Origin: Euryodendron excelsum
Lineage: Eukaryota; Streptophyta; Magnoliopsida; Ericales; Pentaphylacaceae
NCBI GenBank assembly: GCA_033060915.1
Contig: CM065397.1
Span: 35,531,001-35,595,000 of the forward strand
Direction: 5' to 3'
Length of the DNA stretch: 64,000 bases
Part shown: positions 46,805-59,300 of the stretch, in pieces
Numbering within the stretch: the first letter of the stretch is position 1
How the letters are laid out: every line of letters starts with the position of its first letter
Program-made: the position numbers and the translations under genes
The notes under the pieces: model-generated
Seen by the model: the letters and a program-made list of their open reading frames with translations, nothing else
What the model was told of the DNA's origin: nothing
Database searches by the model: none

Positions 46805-46866
46805 TGGCGCCACTAGTAGTGGCGCCAAGCCAAAAAATGGCCTGGCGCCACTACTAGTGGCGCCAG
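46805..46866 (+). promoter_or_regulatory. Perfect palindromes upstream of the E TATA box
   Basis: 46805-46827 has 11-bp arms (TGGCGCCACTA / TAGTGGCGCCA) around one G. 46842-46866 has 12-bp arms (CTGGCGCCACTA / TAGTGGCGCCAG) around one C. A third, weaker module follows at about 46882-46903. They stand 50-115 bp upstream of the TATA box. Confidence 0.75.
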
Positions 46867-48021
46867 TGTATAATTTGGCCTGGCGCCACTACAACAGGTG
46901 CCAGGTTTGTCTTCCCTCTATAAATACAGAGCCTCGTTCAACGTGAAAGGGGTCTGCAAACTTAACCTAAAAATCCTATATTTCGATATACAGAGCTTGA
47001 GCATCTCCAAAACCCTAGCCTCCCTAGGTTTTCCCAAACCCTAGCCACTATACACAAACCCTAGCCTCTTATACACTCATACACTCCCCCATACACTCAT
47101 ACACTAGCCTTCAACCACTCTTCGAAGACTTGAAGAACTGTCATTCAAAGCTTGAAGACAATCCTTGAAGACTGAGGGTGAAGATCAAGACCGAACACCA
47201 AAGACCGAAGACTGTACGGCGCGCAAAATAAACAAGATACAAGGTAGGCTCCCTCTTTAATTTTCTGCACTCCCCCCTCTCTCTTCTCTCTCCAACCCAC
47301 TTGGGTTTTCTCTATTTTAATCCCCCATCTCTTTCCCCCCCTTTCTTTGCATGCTTGAAACAAGGGGATTCCCGATCCATGTGTAGGATTGGACTATTGG
47401 AGAGTCACCGTGTAGGGGGTTTTCCTCTAGTCTAACCAAAGACCACATGGGTCCGGCCCCCTTGATTATGTGGTGAAGCCTTAACCTTGTATGTTTACGA
47501 CCCTGAATTGCATTGTGCATATCATAGTCTTGCATCTTCCAAAATTCGTTTTCAAAAAGTTGTTTTCAAAAATCGTTTCCAAACTTGTTTTCAAAATTGC
47601 ATTAAAAGCTCTTTTTCAAAAACATGTTTTCAAAATCACAATCCTAGGGTGATTCTAGCCTTTCCATGGCTGGGGTTGCTTTAGGAAAGTGTCATATAAA
47701 AAGTGACCTTTTGGTCTATATTTTCAAACCTTGTTTTCAAAACCACTTTCGTAAAGTGGTTCTAGTCCTCTTATGGCTAGGATTGCTTTAGGGAAGTGAG
47801 ATGTTTTTAATCCTTCTAAACTCTCTCTCTCCTCAAAAATCTCTTCCTAAAAATCTCTTTTTCAACATACTTTCCTAAAACTCTCCTTTTCAAAACTGAT
47901 TTCAAAAACTCCCTTTCAAAATCTCTTTTTTTTTAAAACTCTCTTTTTTAAAATTCTCTCTCCAAAATCTTTTCCTCAAAATTCACCCTCTAAAAACACT
48001 CCCTAGATTCACCTTCCTAAG

Positions 48022-51000
48022 TGTAAGCACCCCATTTTTGACCGCTCGGCAGTCTACACTCCGTCCAGACTTGTTTTCAAGTCATTATGGACATATTCCA
48101 ATCGAAACCAATCCTCTAGTCCAAATTCCGTCTTTCCATCGCTTCGCGGGCCTGTCAGGCCCAAACAGAGGCAAAATGACCAAAATGCCCTTAGGGGCAT
48201 TGTCCTTTCTTATTCCAATTCCAATCTCTCTCTCGAGACAGTATATTCCTCGAGACGGTCCGAGTAGCAAAACTACTCACAAAACCGTCAGAGTAGCGGA
48301 AACACTCACAAAACCGTCAGAGTGGCGGAAACACTCACAAAGCCGTTAGAGTGGTGGAAACACTCAAAACCCAAGCACGTCTCTTCGGAGTCGGTAAGAC
48401 CCCTTTCCAATCCCTCTCTCGAGACAGTTTATTCCTCGAGACGGTTCCAATCCAGGCATGTCTCTTCGAAGACGGTAAGTCCCCTTTCTAATCCCTCTCT
48501 CGAGACAGTTTATTCCTCGAGACGGTCCGAGTAGCAAAACTACTCACACAACCGTTAGAGTAGCGGAAATACTCACAGACCCGTTAGAGTAGCGGAAATA
48601 CTCACAGAACCGTTAGAGTAGCGGAAATACTCAACGGTTAGAGTAGCGGAAATACTCACAGAGCCGTTAGAGTAGCGAAAATACTCAAAGAATCGTTAGA
48701 GTAGCGGAAATACTCAACCGTTAGAGTAGTGGAAATACTCACAGAACCGTTAGAGTAGCGGAAATACTCACAGAGCCGTTAGAGTAGCGGAAATACTCTC
48801 AAATCGTCAACCCCGTCCGAGTAGCGGAAATACTCAACCCCGTCCGAGTAGCAGAAATACTCAACCCCGTCCGAGTGGCGGAAACACTCAAAACCTAGGT
48901 CAATACCCATGTTTGTTAGCTCACTTTGGTGAAAAATGACTAGACTACCCTTAGGACCTTTTTCGAGACTTTTCGGTCAAGATGACCATCTTGCCCCTAG
49001 GCATCCGGATGCCCCGGGAACCACACCAGCTCTGGGTATCAAACCGGTAATGTCCCGAGAATACTTTTTATAGTGTTCTCGACCTTTCTTTACCTTTCCG
49101 GACCATTCCGAGTTAGTTCCGGCCAACCCGGTACAAAATAACCATTTTGCCCCTGGAGGGCCAGTCTCCTTCTTTGACCATACCGGCATTGAGTATCAAA
49201 CCGGTAATGTCTCGAGAATACTTTTTATAGTATTCTCAACCTTCCCTTACCTTTGCGGATCATTCTGAGTCAGTTCCGGCCAACCCGATACAAAATGACC
49301 GTTTTGCCCCCGGAGGGCCGGTCTCCTTCTTCAACCACACCGGCACTAGGTATCAAACCGGTAATGTCCCGAGAACACTTTTTATAGTATTCTCAACCTT
49401 CCTTTACCTTTCCGAATCATTCCGAGTCAGTTCCGGCAAACCTGGTACAAAATGACCATTTTGCCCCTAGTGGGCCGGTTTCCTTTTCCGACCATGCTGG
49501 CTCTGGGTATCAAACCGGCAACCTCTGGGAACGTTCTAAATAATGTTTCCAGAACCCAAGTCTTCTTCCAGGACAGTTTGAGTCTATCCTAGCAGTTTTC
49601 CGGTCCGGTTGACCGTTTTGCCCCTAAAGGCTCGGTCAACCTTTCCGACACATCTTATCCTCACTTTTCAAGTCAAATACCTCTAGGACACTATTTTAAG
49701 TGTTCTTGTTCCTTTCTGGCCTTCCGGGTCACTCCCGGCTCCTTCAAATCATTCCCGGACTTTCCGAAGTCACTCCTAGTGAAGCCAGGCTAAAGTTTAC
49801 ATGGTAGTCACTAGTACAGGCGCCCAAATCTAGTCAAAGATACGTTGCTTGCCGACCTTAATTGTTTCCTAAATGGCTGGCGCCACTAGTAGTGGCGCCA
49901 AGCCAAAAAATGGCCTAGCGCCACTACTAGTGGCGCCAGTGTATAATTTGGCCTGGCGCCACTGCAACAGGCGCCAGTTTTGTCTTCCCTCTATAAATAC
50001 AGAGCCTCGTTCAACATGAAAGGGGTCTGAAAACTTAACCTAAAAATCACAAAATTTGATATACAGAGCTCGAGCACCTCCAAAAACCCTAGTTTCCTTA
50101 GGTTCTCCAAATCCTAGCCACCTTACACTAAACCCTAGCCATCATACACAAACCCTAGCCTCCTATACACTCATACACTCCCCCATACACTCATACACTA
50201 GCCTTCAACCACTCTTCGAAGACTTGAAGAACTGCCATTCAAAGCTTGAAGACAATCCTTGAAGACTGAGGGTGAAGATCAAGACCGAAGACCGAAGACC
50301 GAAGACTGCACGGCGCGCAAAATAAACAAGATACAAGGTAGGCTCCCTCTTTAATTTTCTGCACTTTTCCCCTCTCTCTTCTCTCTCCAACCCACTTGGG
50401 TTTTCTCTATTTTAATCCCCCATCTCTTTTCCCCCCCCCCCTTTCTTTGCATGCTTGAAACAAGAGGATTCCCGGTCCATGTGTAGGATTGGACTATTGG
50501 AGAGTCACCGTGTCGGGGGCTTTCTTCTAGTCTAACCAAAGACCACGTGGGTCCGGCCCCCCTTGATTATGTGGTGAAGCCTTAGCCTTGTATGTTCACA
50601 ACCCCAAATTGCATTGTGCATATCATAGTCTTGCATCTTCCAACATTCGTTTTCAAAAAGTTGTTTTCAAAAATCGTTTTCAAACCTGTTTTCAAAATTG
50701 CATCAAAAGCTCTTTTTCAAAAACATGTTTTCAAAATCACAATCCTAGGGTGATTCTAGCCTTTCCATGGCTAGGGTTGCTTTAGAAAAGTGTTATATTA
50801 AAAAGTGTTTTTTTGGTCTATATTTTCAAACCTTGCTTTGAAAACCACTTTCTTAAAGTGGTTCTAGTCCTCTTATGACTGGAATTGCTTTAGGAAAGTG
50901 AGATGTTTTTAATCTTTCTAAAAACTCTCTCTCTTCAAAAATCTCTTCCTAAAAATCTCTTTTTCAACATACTTTCCTAAAACACTCCTTTTCAAAATCG

Positions 51001-53569
51001 TTTGCAAAAACTCCCTTCCAAAACCTATTTTTTAAAACTCTCTTTTTCAAAATTCTCTCTCCAAAATCCTTTCCTCAAAATTCACCCTCTAAAAACACTC
51101 CCTAGATTCACCTTTCTATGAACTCTCTCCAAAAATCTTTCTAAAAACTCTCTTCCCAAAATTTTTCTTCTAAAAACTCTCCTCTAGGATCTTCTTTTCA
51201 GAAAACACGTTTCTAAAAACACACTTTCCAAAACTCTCTCTTTCCTAAAATCTTTTTCCAAAAACTCCCTCTCCAAATTCACTTTCCAAAAACTCCTCCC
51301 GAGGATTCCCTTCTAGAAAACCTTCGTTTCCAAAAATGCACTTTCCAAAAACTCTTTCCTTAAGAAGCCCAAGTCAAGCCCTAGAACCCACAATTAGGAA
51401 ACCCTAAATTTTCTTCCCAAAAACATGGTTTTCAAATTTTGCCCTAAACCTAGGTTTCCAAAATCTCTCGTTTTCTACATCAAAACAATACATGTTTTCA
51501 AAACCTCTTTTCTACGTCAAAACAACAATTTTTCCAAATCTAGGGTTTCTAGAATCTCCCTTTCCAACTCCTTACCAAATCCTATCTTCCCTTTAGGAAA
51601 CCCAATCCAATCTCCCCGTTTAGGAACTATATCCAATCCTCCGTTTTTGGAAACAAAATCAAACCTTTCCTTTTAGAAACAAAATTCAATCATTTCCTAA
51701 TCCAAACCTTTCTTAATTCAACTCCTTCCTAATTTTCTACCTTCCTAAACCATAAGTTTCCTAAAACCCAAACTTTAAACCTTTCCTTAAATTTCAAAAT
51801 CTAAATCTTTCCTAAATTCGAATCCTTCCTAAACTTTCACTTTCCTAAATCTTAAATTTCCAAAACTTGAAAATAAAAATCTTTCCTAATCCAACCATTT
51901 CCTAATTCTACCCTCTTTTCAAATCTTAACTTTTCAAATATAAGTTTTCAAACCTTTCCTAATTTCAAGACTTTCTAAAATTCAAACTCTAAAACTTTCT
52001 AAATCTTAAACTTTCTAAATCTTAAACTTTCTAAATTTCAAATCTTTCCAAATTCAAAACTTTCTAAATTTGAAACCTTCTTAAGTTAAATCTTTCTAAA
52101 CCTAAAACTTTCTAAATTCTAAACTCTCTTAAACTTCAAATCTTTCCAAATCTAAGACTTTTCTAAATTCAAAACTTTCTTAATTTAAGACTTTCTTAAG
52201 TTGAAACTTTCTTAATTCAAACATTTCCTAAACTAAAAACTTTCATTTTTCAAACTTTTCCAATTTTCAAAACTTTCCGATTTTCAAAACTTTCCTAATT
52301 TGGGAACTTTCCTAATCTGAAAACCTTTCCTTTTTCGAAAACTTTCTAAACTCGAAACTTTCCAATTTCAAAACTTTCCTATACCTAAAACTTTCCTAAA
52401 TTCCAAACTTTCCTAATTTCAAAACTTTCCAAAAATGAAACTTTTCTAATTCGAAACTTTCCTAAATCGAACATTTCCTAATTCAAACATTTCCTAAATC
52501 CAACCTTTCCTAATCTCCTAAACCTTCCAAGTCGAGTCAAGCTTTTCCTAAGTCTAGGTTTCCTAAACCTTCATCTTTCTCTTTTTCAAAACAAGTCCAA
52601 ATCTATCTTTTCAAATCAAAGTCCAATTTTCTCAATTTCAATTTCCAATCTCCTCTTCCAATTCTAAATCGAATTCAATTTCCAATTCAATCTCCTTCTT
52701 CAAATCCACTCTTCTATTTTCAATCGGACTCTTGTCCGAACTACGACTGACCTGATTCCCCCAAAGGGATACGTAGGCAACCTTCATAGGTGCGGTCACA
52801 ACACTTTCCAAACTTTCAATTCCACCCTCGTGGGTGCGGTTTTCAAAATCTTTCCAAATTTCAAATTCCAATCAATTTTCAAATTCCAATTTCAAAATTT
52901 CTATTTTCAAATTCCTATTTCCAAATTTTCAAAATTTCCAATTTCAATTCCATCTTTTCAAATCTATTTTCAAATCAAAGCAATCTCTTTTTAAATCTAT
53001 TTTTCAATTCTTTTCTATTGCTTGCATATCATGCATCATGCTAAATTAGTTTTCAAACATTGTTTTTCTAAAGTGAATAGGGTTGAACTATAGTTAGTCG
53101 AAGACTCTCATAGGTGAATCTAGGGTAGATTGACATGTAGGTACCGAAAGGGCGGGGTAGGGTGATAGCTTAGTGCGTCTTTCCTACACGTAACCAACCT
53201 CCGAACCTAGATCACTGATTTCATAGACCAAAAGGAGTTATTTTTCTAAAAAGGGCTAAATGTTTTCCAAAGCTTGCCAAACAACCTGTTTTTCGTAAAA
53301 ACCCTCTCTTGAGGAGATATTTTCAAATCGTTTTTCAAAAACCCTAAGTGTAGTCTTCGGGTTACTCTTAGTTTTTAGGTGACCTAACTCACCTTAATTA
53401 AGTTAGGTAGCGACTCCGAATCTTTTTCAAAAGCCCTTTATTCAAACTTAATTTTCAATTCAAACCTAGTCGCACTCATTCTTTTAGGAGGGTGAGTTCT
53501 AACGAGAGAGTACAGTGTTTTTCTCGCTTGGGTGAGTATTCATCGAGTGCGAAAAATCTGGGCGCGACA
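48022..53569 (+). mobile_element. Solo LTR F, nested in E
   Basis: 5548 bp, TGTAAGCACCCC...GGGCGCGACA, with duplications ctaag at 48017-48021 and 53570-53574. Contains 81-bp units (to 48535), about twelve 29-bp units (48540-48890), four 157-bp units (48975-49650), palindromes (49878-49939) and TATAAATA at 49992-49999. It must be younger than E. Confidence 0.95.
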
Positions 53570-53574
53570 CTAAG

Positions 53575-56043
53575 AACTCTCTCTAAAAATCTTTCTAAAA
53601 ACTCTCTTCCCAAAATTTTTCTTCTAGAAACTCTCCTCTAGGATCTTCTTTCCAAAAAACACGTTTCTAAAAACACACTTTCCAAAACTCCCTCTTTCCT
53701 AAAATATTTTTCCAAAAACTCCCTCTCCAAATTCACTTTCCAAAAACTCCTCCCTAGGATTCCCTTCTAGAAAACCTTCGTTTCCAAAAATGCACTTTCC
53801 AAAAACTCTTTCCTTAAGAAGCCCAAGTCAAGCCCTAGAACCCACAATTAGGAAACCCTAAATTTTCTTTCCAAAAACATGGTTTTCAAACTTTTCCCTA
53901 AACCTAGGTTTCCAAAATCTTTTGTTTTCTACATCAAAACTATCTTTGTTTTCAAAAACCTATTTTCTACGTCAAAACTATGATTTTCCAAAACTAGGGT
54001 TTCTAGAATCTCCCTTTTCAAACCCTTCCCAAATCCAATCTCCCCGTTTAGGAAACTAGATCCCGTCCTCCGGTTTTTGGAAACAAAATCAAATCTTTTC
54101 TTTTAGAAACCAAATCCAATCCCTTCCTAATCCAAACCTTTCTTAATTCAATTCCTTCTTAAACCATAAGTTTCCTAATCCTAAACCTCAAATCTTTCCT
54201 TAAGTTTCAAAATCCAAATCTTTCCTAAATTCGAATCCTTCCTAAACTTTCACTTTCCTAAATCTTAAGTTTCCAAAACTTGAACATAAAAATCTTTCCT
54301 AATCCAACCCTTTCCTAATTCTACCCTCTTTTCAAATCTTTTTCAAATATAAGCTTTCAAACCTTTCCTAAATTCAAACCTTTCCTAATTTCAGGACTTT
54401 CTAAAATTCAAACTCTAAAACTTTCTAAATCTTAAACTTTCTTAATTTCAAATCTTTCCAAATTCAAAACTTTCTAAATTTGAAACCTTCTTAAGTTAAA
54501 TCTTTCTAAACCTAAAACTTTCTAAATTCTAAACTCTCTTAAACTTCAAATCTTTCTAAATCTAAGACTTTTCTAAACTCAAAACTTTCTTAATTTAAGA
54601 CTTTCTTAAGTTGAAACTTTCTTAATTCAAACACTGCCTAAGCTGAAAACTTTCCTTTTTCAAACCTTTCCTAAAATGAAACTTTCTTATTTTCAAAACT
54701 TCCTTGTTTTCAAAGCTTTCCAAATTCAAAACTTCCCTTTTTCAAAACATTCCAATTTTCAAAACTTTCCTAAGTTGAACCTTTCTTAAACTAAACTTTC
54801 TTAATTTAAAACGTTTCTAAATTCAACACTTTCATATTTTAAAACCTTTCTTGAAACAAAACTTTCCAATTTTTTAAAACTTCCCTAAGTCGAAACTTTC
54901 CTAATTTCAAAACTTTCCAAAAATGAAACTTTCCTAATTCAAAACTTTCCTAAATCGAACATTTCCTAATTCGAACATTTCCTAAATCCAACCTTTCCTA
55001 ATCTCCTAAACCTTCCAAGTCGAGTCAAGTCTTTCCTAAGTCTAGGTTTCCTAAGCCTTCATCTTTCTAAAACAAGTCCAAATCTATCTTTTCAAATCAA
55101 AATCCAATCTTCTCAATTTCAATTTTCAATCTCCTCTTCCAATCTCAAATCAAATCCAATTTTCAATTCAATCTCTTTCTTCCAATCCAATCTCTCTCTT
55201 CGAATCAATCTCTTTTCAATCGGACTCTTGTCCGAACTACGACTGACCTGATTCCCCCAAAGGGATACGTAGGCAACCTTCATAGATGCGGTCACAACAC
55301 TTTTCGAACTTTCAATTCCACCCTCATGGGTGCGGTTTCCCAAAATCTTTCCAATTCTCAAATTCCAATCTATTTTCAAAATTTCAAAATTTCTACTCTC
55401 AATTTTTGAACTTTCCAATTTCAATTCCATTTCTTCAAATCTATTTTCAAATCAAATCAATTTCTTTTCAAATCAATTTCTATTTTCCAATTCTCTTATT
55501 TTGCACTTGCATCTCATGCATCATATTTTTCAAACATTGTTTTTCAAAGTGAATAGGGTTGAACTATAGTTAGTTAAAGACTCTCATAGGTAAATCTAGG
55601 GTAGATTGACATGTAGGTACCGAAAGGGCGGGGTAGGGTGATAGCTTAGTGCGTCTTCCCTACACGTAACCAACCTCCGAGCCTAGATCACTGTTTTCAA
55701 AGACCAAACGGAGTTTTTTTCAAAAAGGGCTAAATGTTTTTCAAAGATTGCCAAACAACCTGTTTTCTTAAAAACCCTCTCTTGAGGAGATATTTTCAAA
55801 ATCGTTTTTTCAAAAACCCTAAGTGTAGTTTTCGAATTATGCTTAGCTTTTAAGTGACCTAACTCACCTTAATTAAGTTAGGTGGCGACTCCAAATGTTT
55901 TTCAAAAGCCCTTTATTCAAATCAATTTCCAATTCAAACCTAGTCGCACTCATTCTTCTAGGAGGGTGAGTTCTAACGAGAGAGTACAGTATTTTTCCCG
56001 CTTGGGTGAGTATTCTTCGAGTGCGAAAAATCTGGGCGCGACA
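53575..56043 (+). mobile_element. Solo LTR E, part 2
   Basis: Resumes after the ctaag duplication in the pyrimidine-rich U5 stretch and ends GGGCGCGACA at 56043, followed by acctt (56044-56048). Rejoined E is about 5.4 kb. Confidence 0.92.
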
Positions 56044-56048
56044 ACCTT

Positions 56049-56370
56049 GCAGACTATGACACATCATAAAAGTATATATTAGCTCGTTTGATACTATTAG
56101 ACACATCTATTGTCATCATTCTTGGAAACGTATAAGGCTTTGATTTGGAAACAGAGGTAGCATAAGAAGCATAAGCATCGTATTGAAACATTATATCGTG
56201 AGCTTTCATGATGATATGTAATGACATTTCGAATATAGCCTCATAGGAGTGAGACGTAACACATAACATGACTTCGTAAGGCATAATATAGCTATCATAA
56301 GCATACCGTGGCATTATACTGTAAGGCATTTCATAATATCGCAGGAAGGAGACATATATCGTCACACTAG
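56049..56370 (-). mobile_element. LTR-like element L, part 2
   Basis: A short stretch of the L sequence between solo LTRs E and G, with the same ATAAGCAT/CATAAT-rich character as parts 1 and 3. Confidence 0.55.
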
Positions 56371-59300
56371 TGTAAGCACCCCATTTTTGACCGCTCGGCA
56401 GTCTACACTCCGTACAAACTTGTGTTCAAGTCATTGTAGGCATATTCCAACCGAAACCAACTTTCTAAGTCCAAATCCCGTTATTCCATCGCCTCGCGGG
56501 CCCACCAGGCTCAAATAGAGGCAAAATGACCAAAATGCCCTTAGGGGCATTGTCCTTTCCTTTCCGATTCCAATCCCACTCTCGTGACAGTTTATTCCTC
56601 GAGACGGTTCCACTCCAGGCACGTCTCTTCGGAGATAATAAGTCCCCTTTCCAATCCCACTCTCGAGACAGTTTATTCCTCGAGACGGTTTCACTCTAGG
56701 CACGTCTTTTCGGAGACGATAAGTCCCCTTTCCAATCCCACTCTCGAGACAGTTTATTCCTCGAGACAGTTCCACTCCAGGCACGTCTCATCGGAGACGA
56801 TAAGTCCCCTTTCCAATCCCACTCTCGAGATAGTTTATTCCTCGAGACGGTTCCACTCCAGGCACGTCTCTTCGGAGACGATAAGTCCCCTTTCCAATCC
56901 CTCTCTCAAGACAGTTTATTCCTCGAGACGGTTCCAATCCAGGCGCATCTCTTCGGAGACGGTAAGACCCCTTTCCAATCCCACTCTCGAGACAGTTTAT
57001 TCCTCAAGACGGTTCCAATCCAAGCGCGTCTCCTCGAAGACGGTAAGACCCCTTTCCAATCCCTCTCGAGAGAGAGTTTATTCCTTGAGATGGTTCCAAT
57101 CCAGGCGCGTCTCCTTAGAGACGGTATGACCCCTTTCCAATCCCACTCTCGAGACAGTTTATTCCTCGAGACGGTTCCAATCCAGGCACGTCTCCTCGGA
57201 GACGGTAAGACCCCTTTCCAATCCCTCTCTCGAGACAATTTATTCCTCGAGACGGTTCCAATCCAAGCGTGTCTCCTCGGAGACGGTAAGACCCCTTTCC
57301 AATCCCACTCTCGAGACAATTTATTCCTCGAGACGGTTCCAATCCAGGCACGTCTCCTCGGAGACGGTAAGACCCCTTTCCAATCCCACTCTCGAGATAG
57401 TTTATTCTCGAGACGATTCCAATCCAGGCGCGTCTCCTCAGAGACGGTAAGACCCCTTTCCAATCCCACTCTCGAGACAATTTATTCCTCGAGACGATTC
57501 CAATCCAGGCGCATCTCTTTGGAGACGGTAAGACCCCTTTCCAATCCCTCTCTCGAAACAGTTTATTCCTCGAGACGGTTCCAATCCAAGCACGTCTCTT
57601 TGGAGACGGTAAGACCCCTTTCTAATCCCACTCTCGAGAGAGTTTATTCCTCGAGACGGTTCCATTCCAGGCACGTCTCTTCGGAGACGATAAGTCCCCT
57701 TTCCAAACCCTCTCTCGAGACAGTTTATTCCTCGAGACGGTCCGAGTAGCAAGACTACTCACAAAACCGTTAGAGTAGCGGAAATACTCACAAATAGGTC
57801 GATATAGGGAATTGGCAACAAACCCCTGTGTCACGACGACCGCTATTAGAGTGGCGGAAACACTCAAAACCTAGGTCAACACCAGTGTCTGTTAGCCCAC
57901 TTTGGTAAAAAATGACCAAACTGTCCTTTGGACCTTTTCCGAGACTTTCCGGTCAAGATGACCATTTTGCCCCTAAGCATCTGAATGCCCCGGGAACCAC
58001 ACCGGCTTTGAGTATCAAACCGGTAATGTCCCGAGAATACTTTTTATAGTGTTCTCAACCTCCCCTCACCTTTCCGGATCATTCCGAGTCAGTTCCGGCC
58101 AATCCGATACAAAATGACCGTTTTGCTTCTGGTGGGCCGGTCTCCTTTTTCAACCACACCGGCCCTGGGTATCAAATCGGTAATGTCCTGAGACTACTTT
58201 TTATAGTGTTCTCAACCTCCTTTTACCTTTCCGGATCATTCCGAGTCAGTTCCGGCCAACCCGGTACAAAATAACCGTTTTGCCCCTAGTAAGCCAGTCT
58301 TCTTTTCCGACCACGCTGGCTCTGGAAATCAAACCGGCAACCTCTGGAAACATTCTAAATAATGTTTCCAGATCCCAAGTCTTCTTCCGGGACAGTCCGA
58401 GTCTGTCCCAACAGTTTCTCGGTCCAATTGACCGTTTTGCCCCTAAGGGCCCGGTCAACCTTTCCGACACATCTTATCCTTACTTTTCAAGTCAAATACC
58501 TCTAGGACACTATTTTAAGTGTTCCTGCTCTTTTCCGGCCTTCTGGGTCATTCCCGACTCCTTCAAATCATTCCCGGACTTTCGGAGCCACTCTTAGTGA
58601 AGCCAGGCTAAAAAATGCATGGTAGTTACTAGTACAGGCGCCCAAATCTAGTCAAAGATACGTTGCTTGCCGACTTATAAAGTTTCCTAATTGGCTGGCA
58701 CCACTCCTAGTGGCGCCAAGAGCAATTTTTCCCTAGCGCCACTACAACAGGCGCCAGGTTTGTCCAACCTCTATAAATACAGAGCCTCATTCAACGTGAA
58801 AGGGATCCGCAAACTTAACCTAAAAATTTTATATTTTGATATACAGAGCTCGAGCACCTCAAAAACCCTAGCCTCCTTAGGTTTCTCTAAACCCTAGCCA
58901 CCCTACACAAACCCTAGCCTCCTATACACTCATACACACCCCCCATACACTCATACACTAGCCTTCAACCATCCTTTGAAAACTTGAGGAGCTGCAATCC
59001 AAAGCTCGAAGACAACTCTTGAAGACTGAAGGTGAAGATCAAGACAAAGACCGAAGACCGAAGACAGCAAGGCGCGCAAAATAAACAAGACATACGGTAG
59101 GCTCCCTATTTAAATTTCTGCAATTCCCCCCTCTCTCTTCTCTCTCCTCACCCACTTGGGTTTTCTCTATTTTAATCCCCCATCTCTTTCCCCCCTTTCT
59201 TTGCATGCTTGAAACAAGGAGATTCCCGGTCCATGTGTAGGATTGGGCTATTGGAGAGTCACCGTGTCGGGGGCTTTCTTCTAGTCTAACCAAAGACCAC

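Larger units (their letters stand above)
45076..48021 (+). mobile_element. Solo LTR E, part 1
   Basis: Starts TGTAAGCACCCC after acctt (45071-45075). Holds 81-bp units (45280-45560), about fourteen 29-bp units (45560-45975), three 157-bp units (46050-46580), palindromes (46805-46827, 46842-46866) and TATAAATA at 46919-46926. Interrupted by F. Confidence 0.92.

Noticed and set aside
56584..57749. Long open frames (181, 187 and 219 codons) on both strands
   Set aside because: They arise from an 81-bp repeat, a multiple of three, and exist in several frames at once. No domain or start context supports coding.
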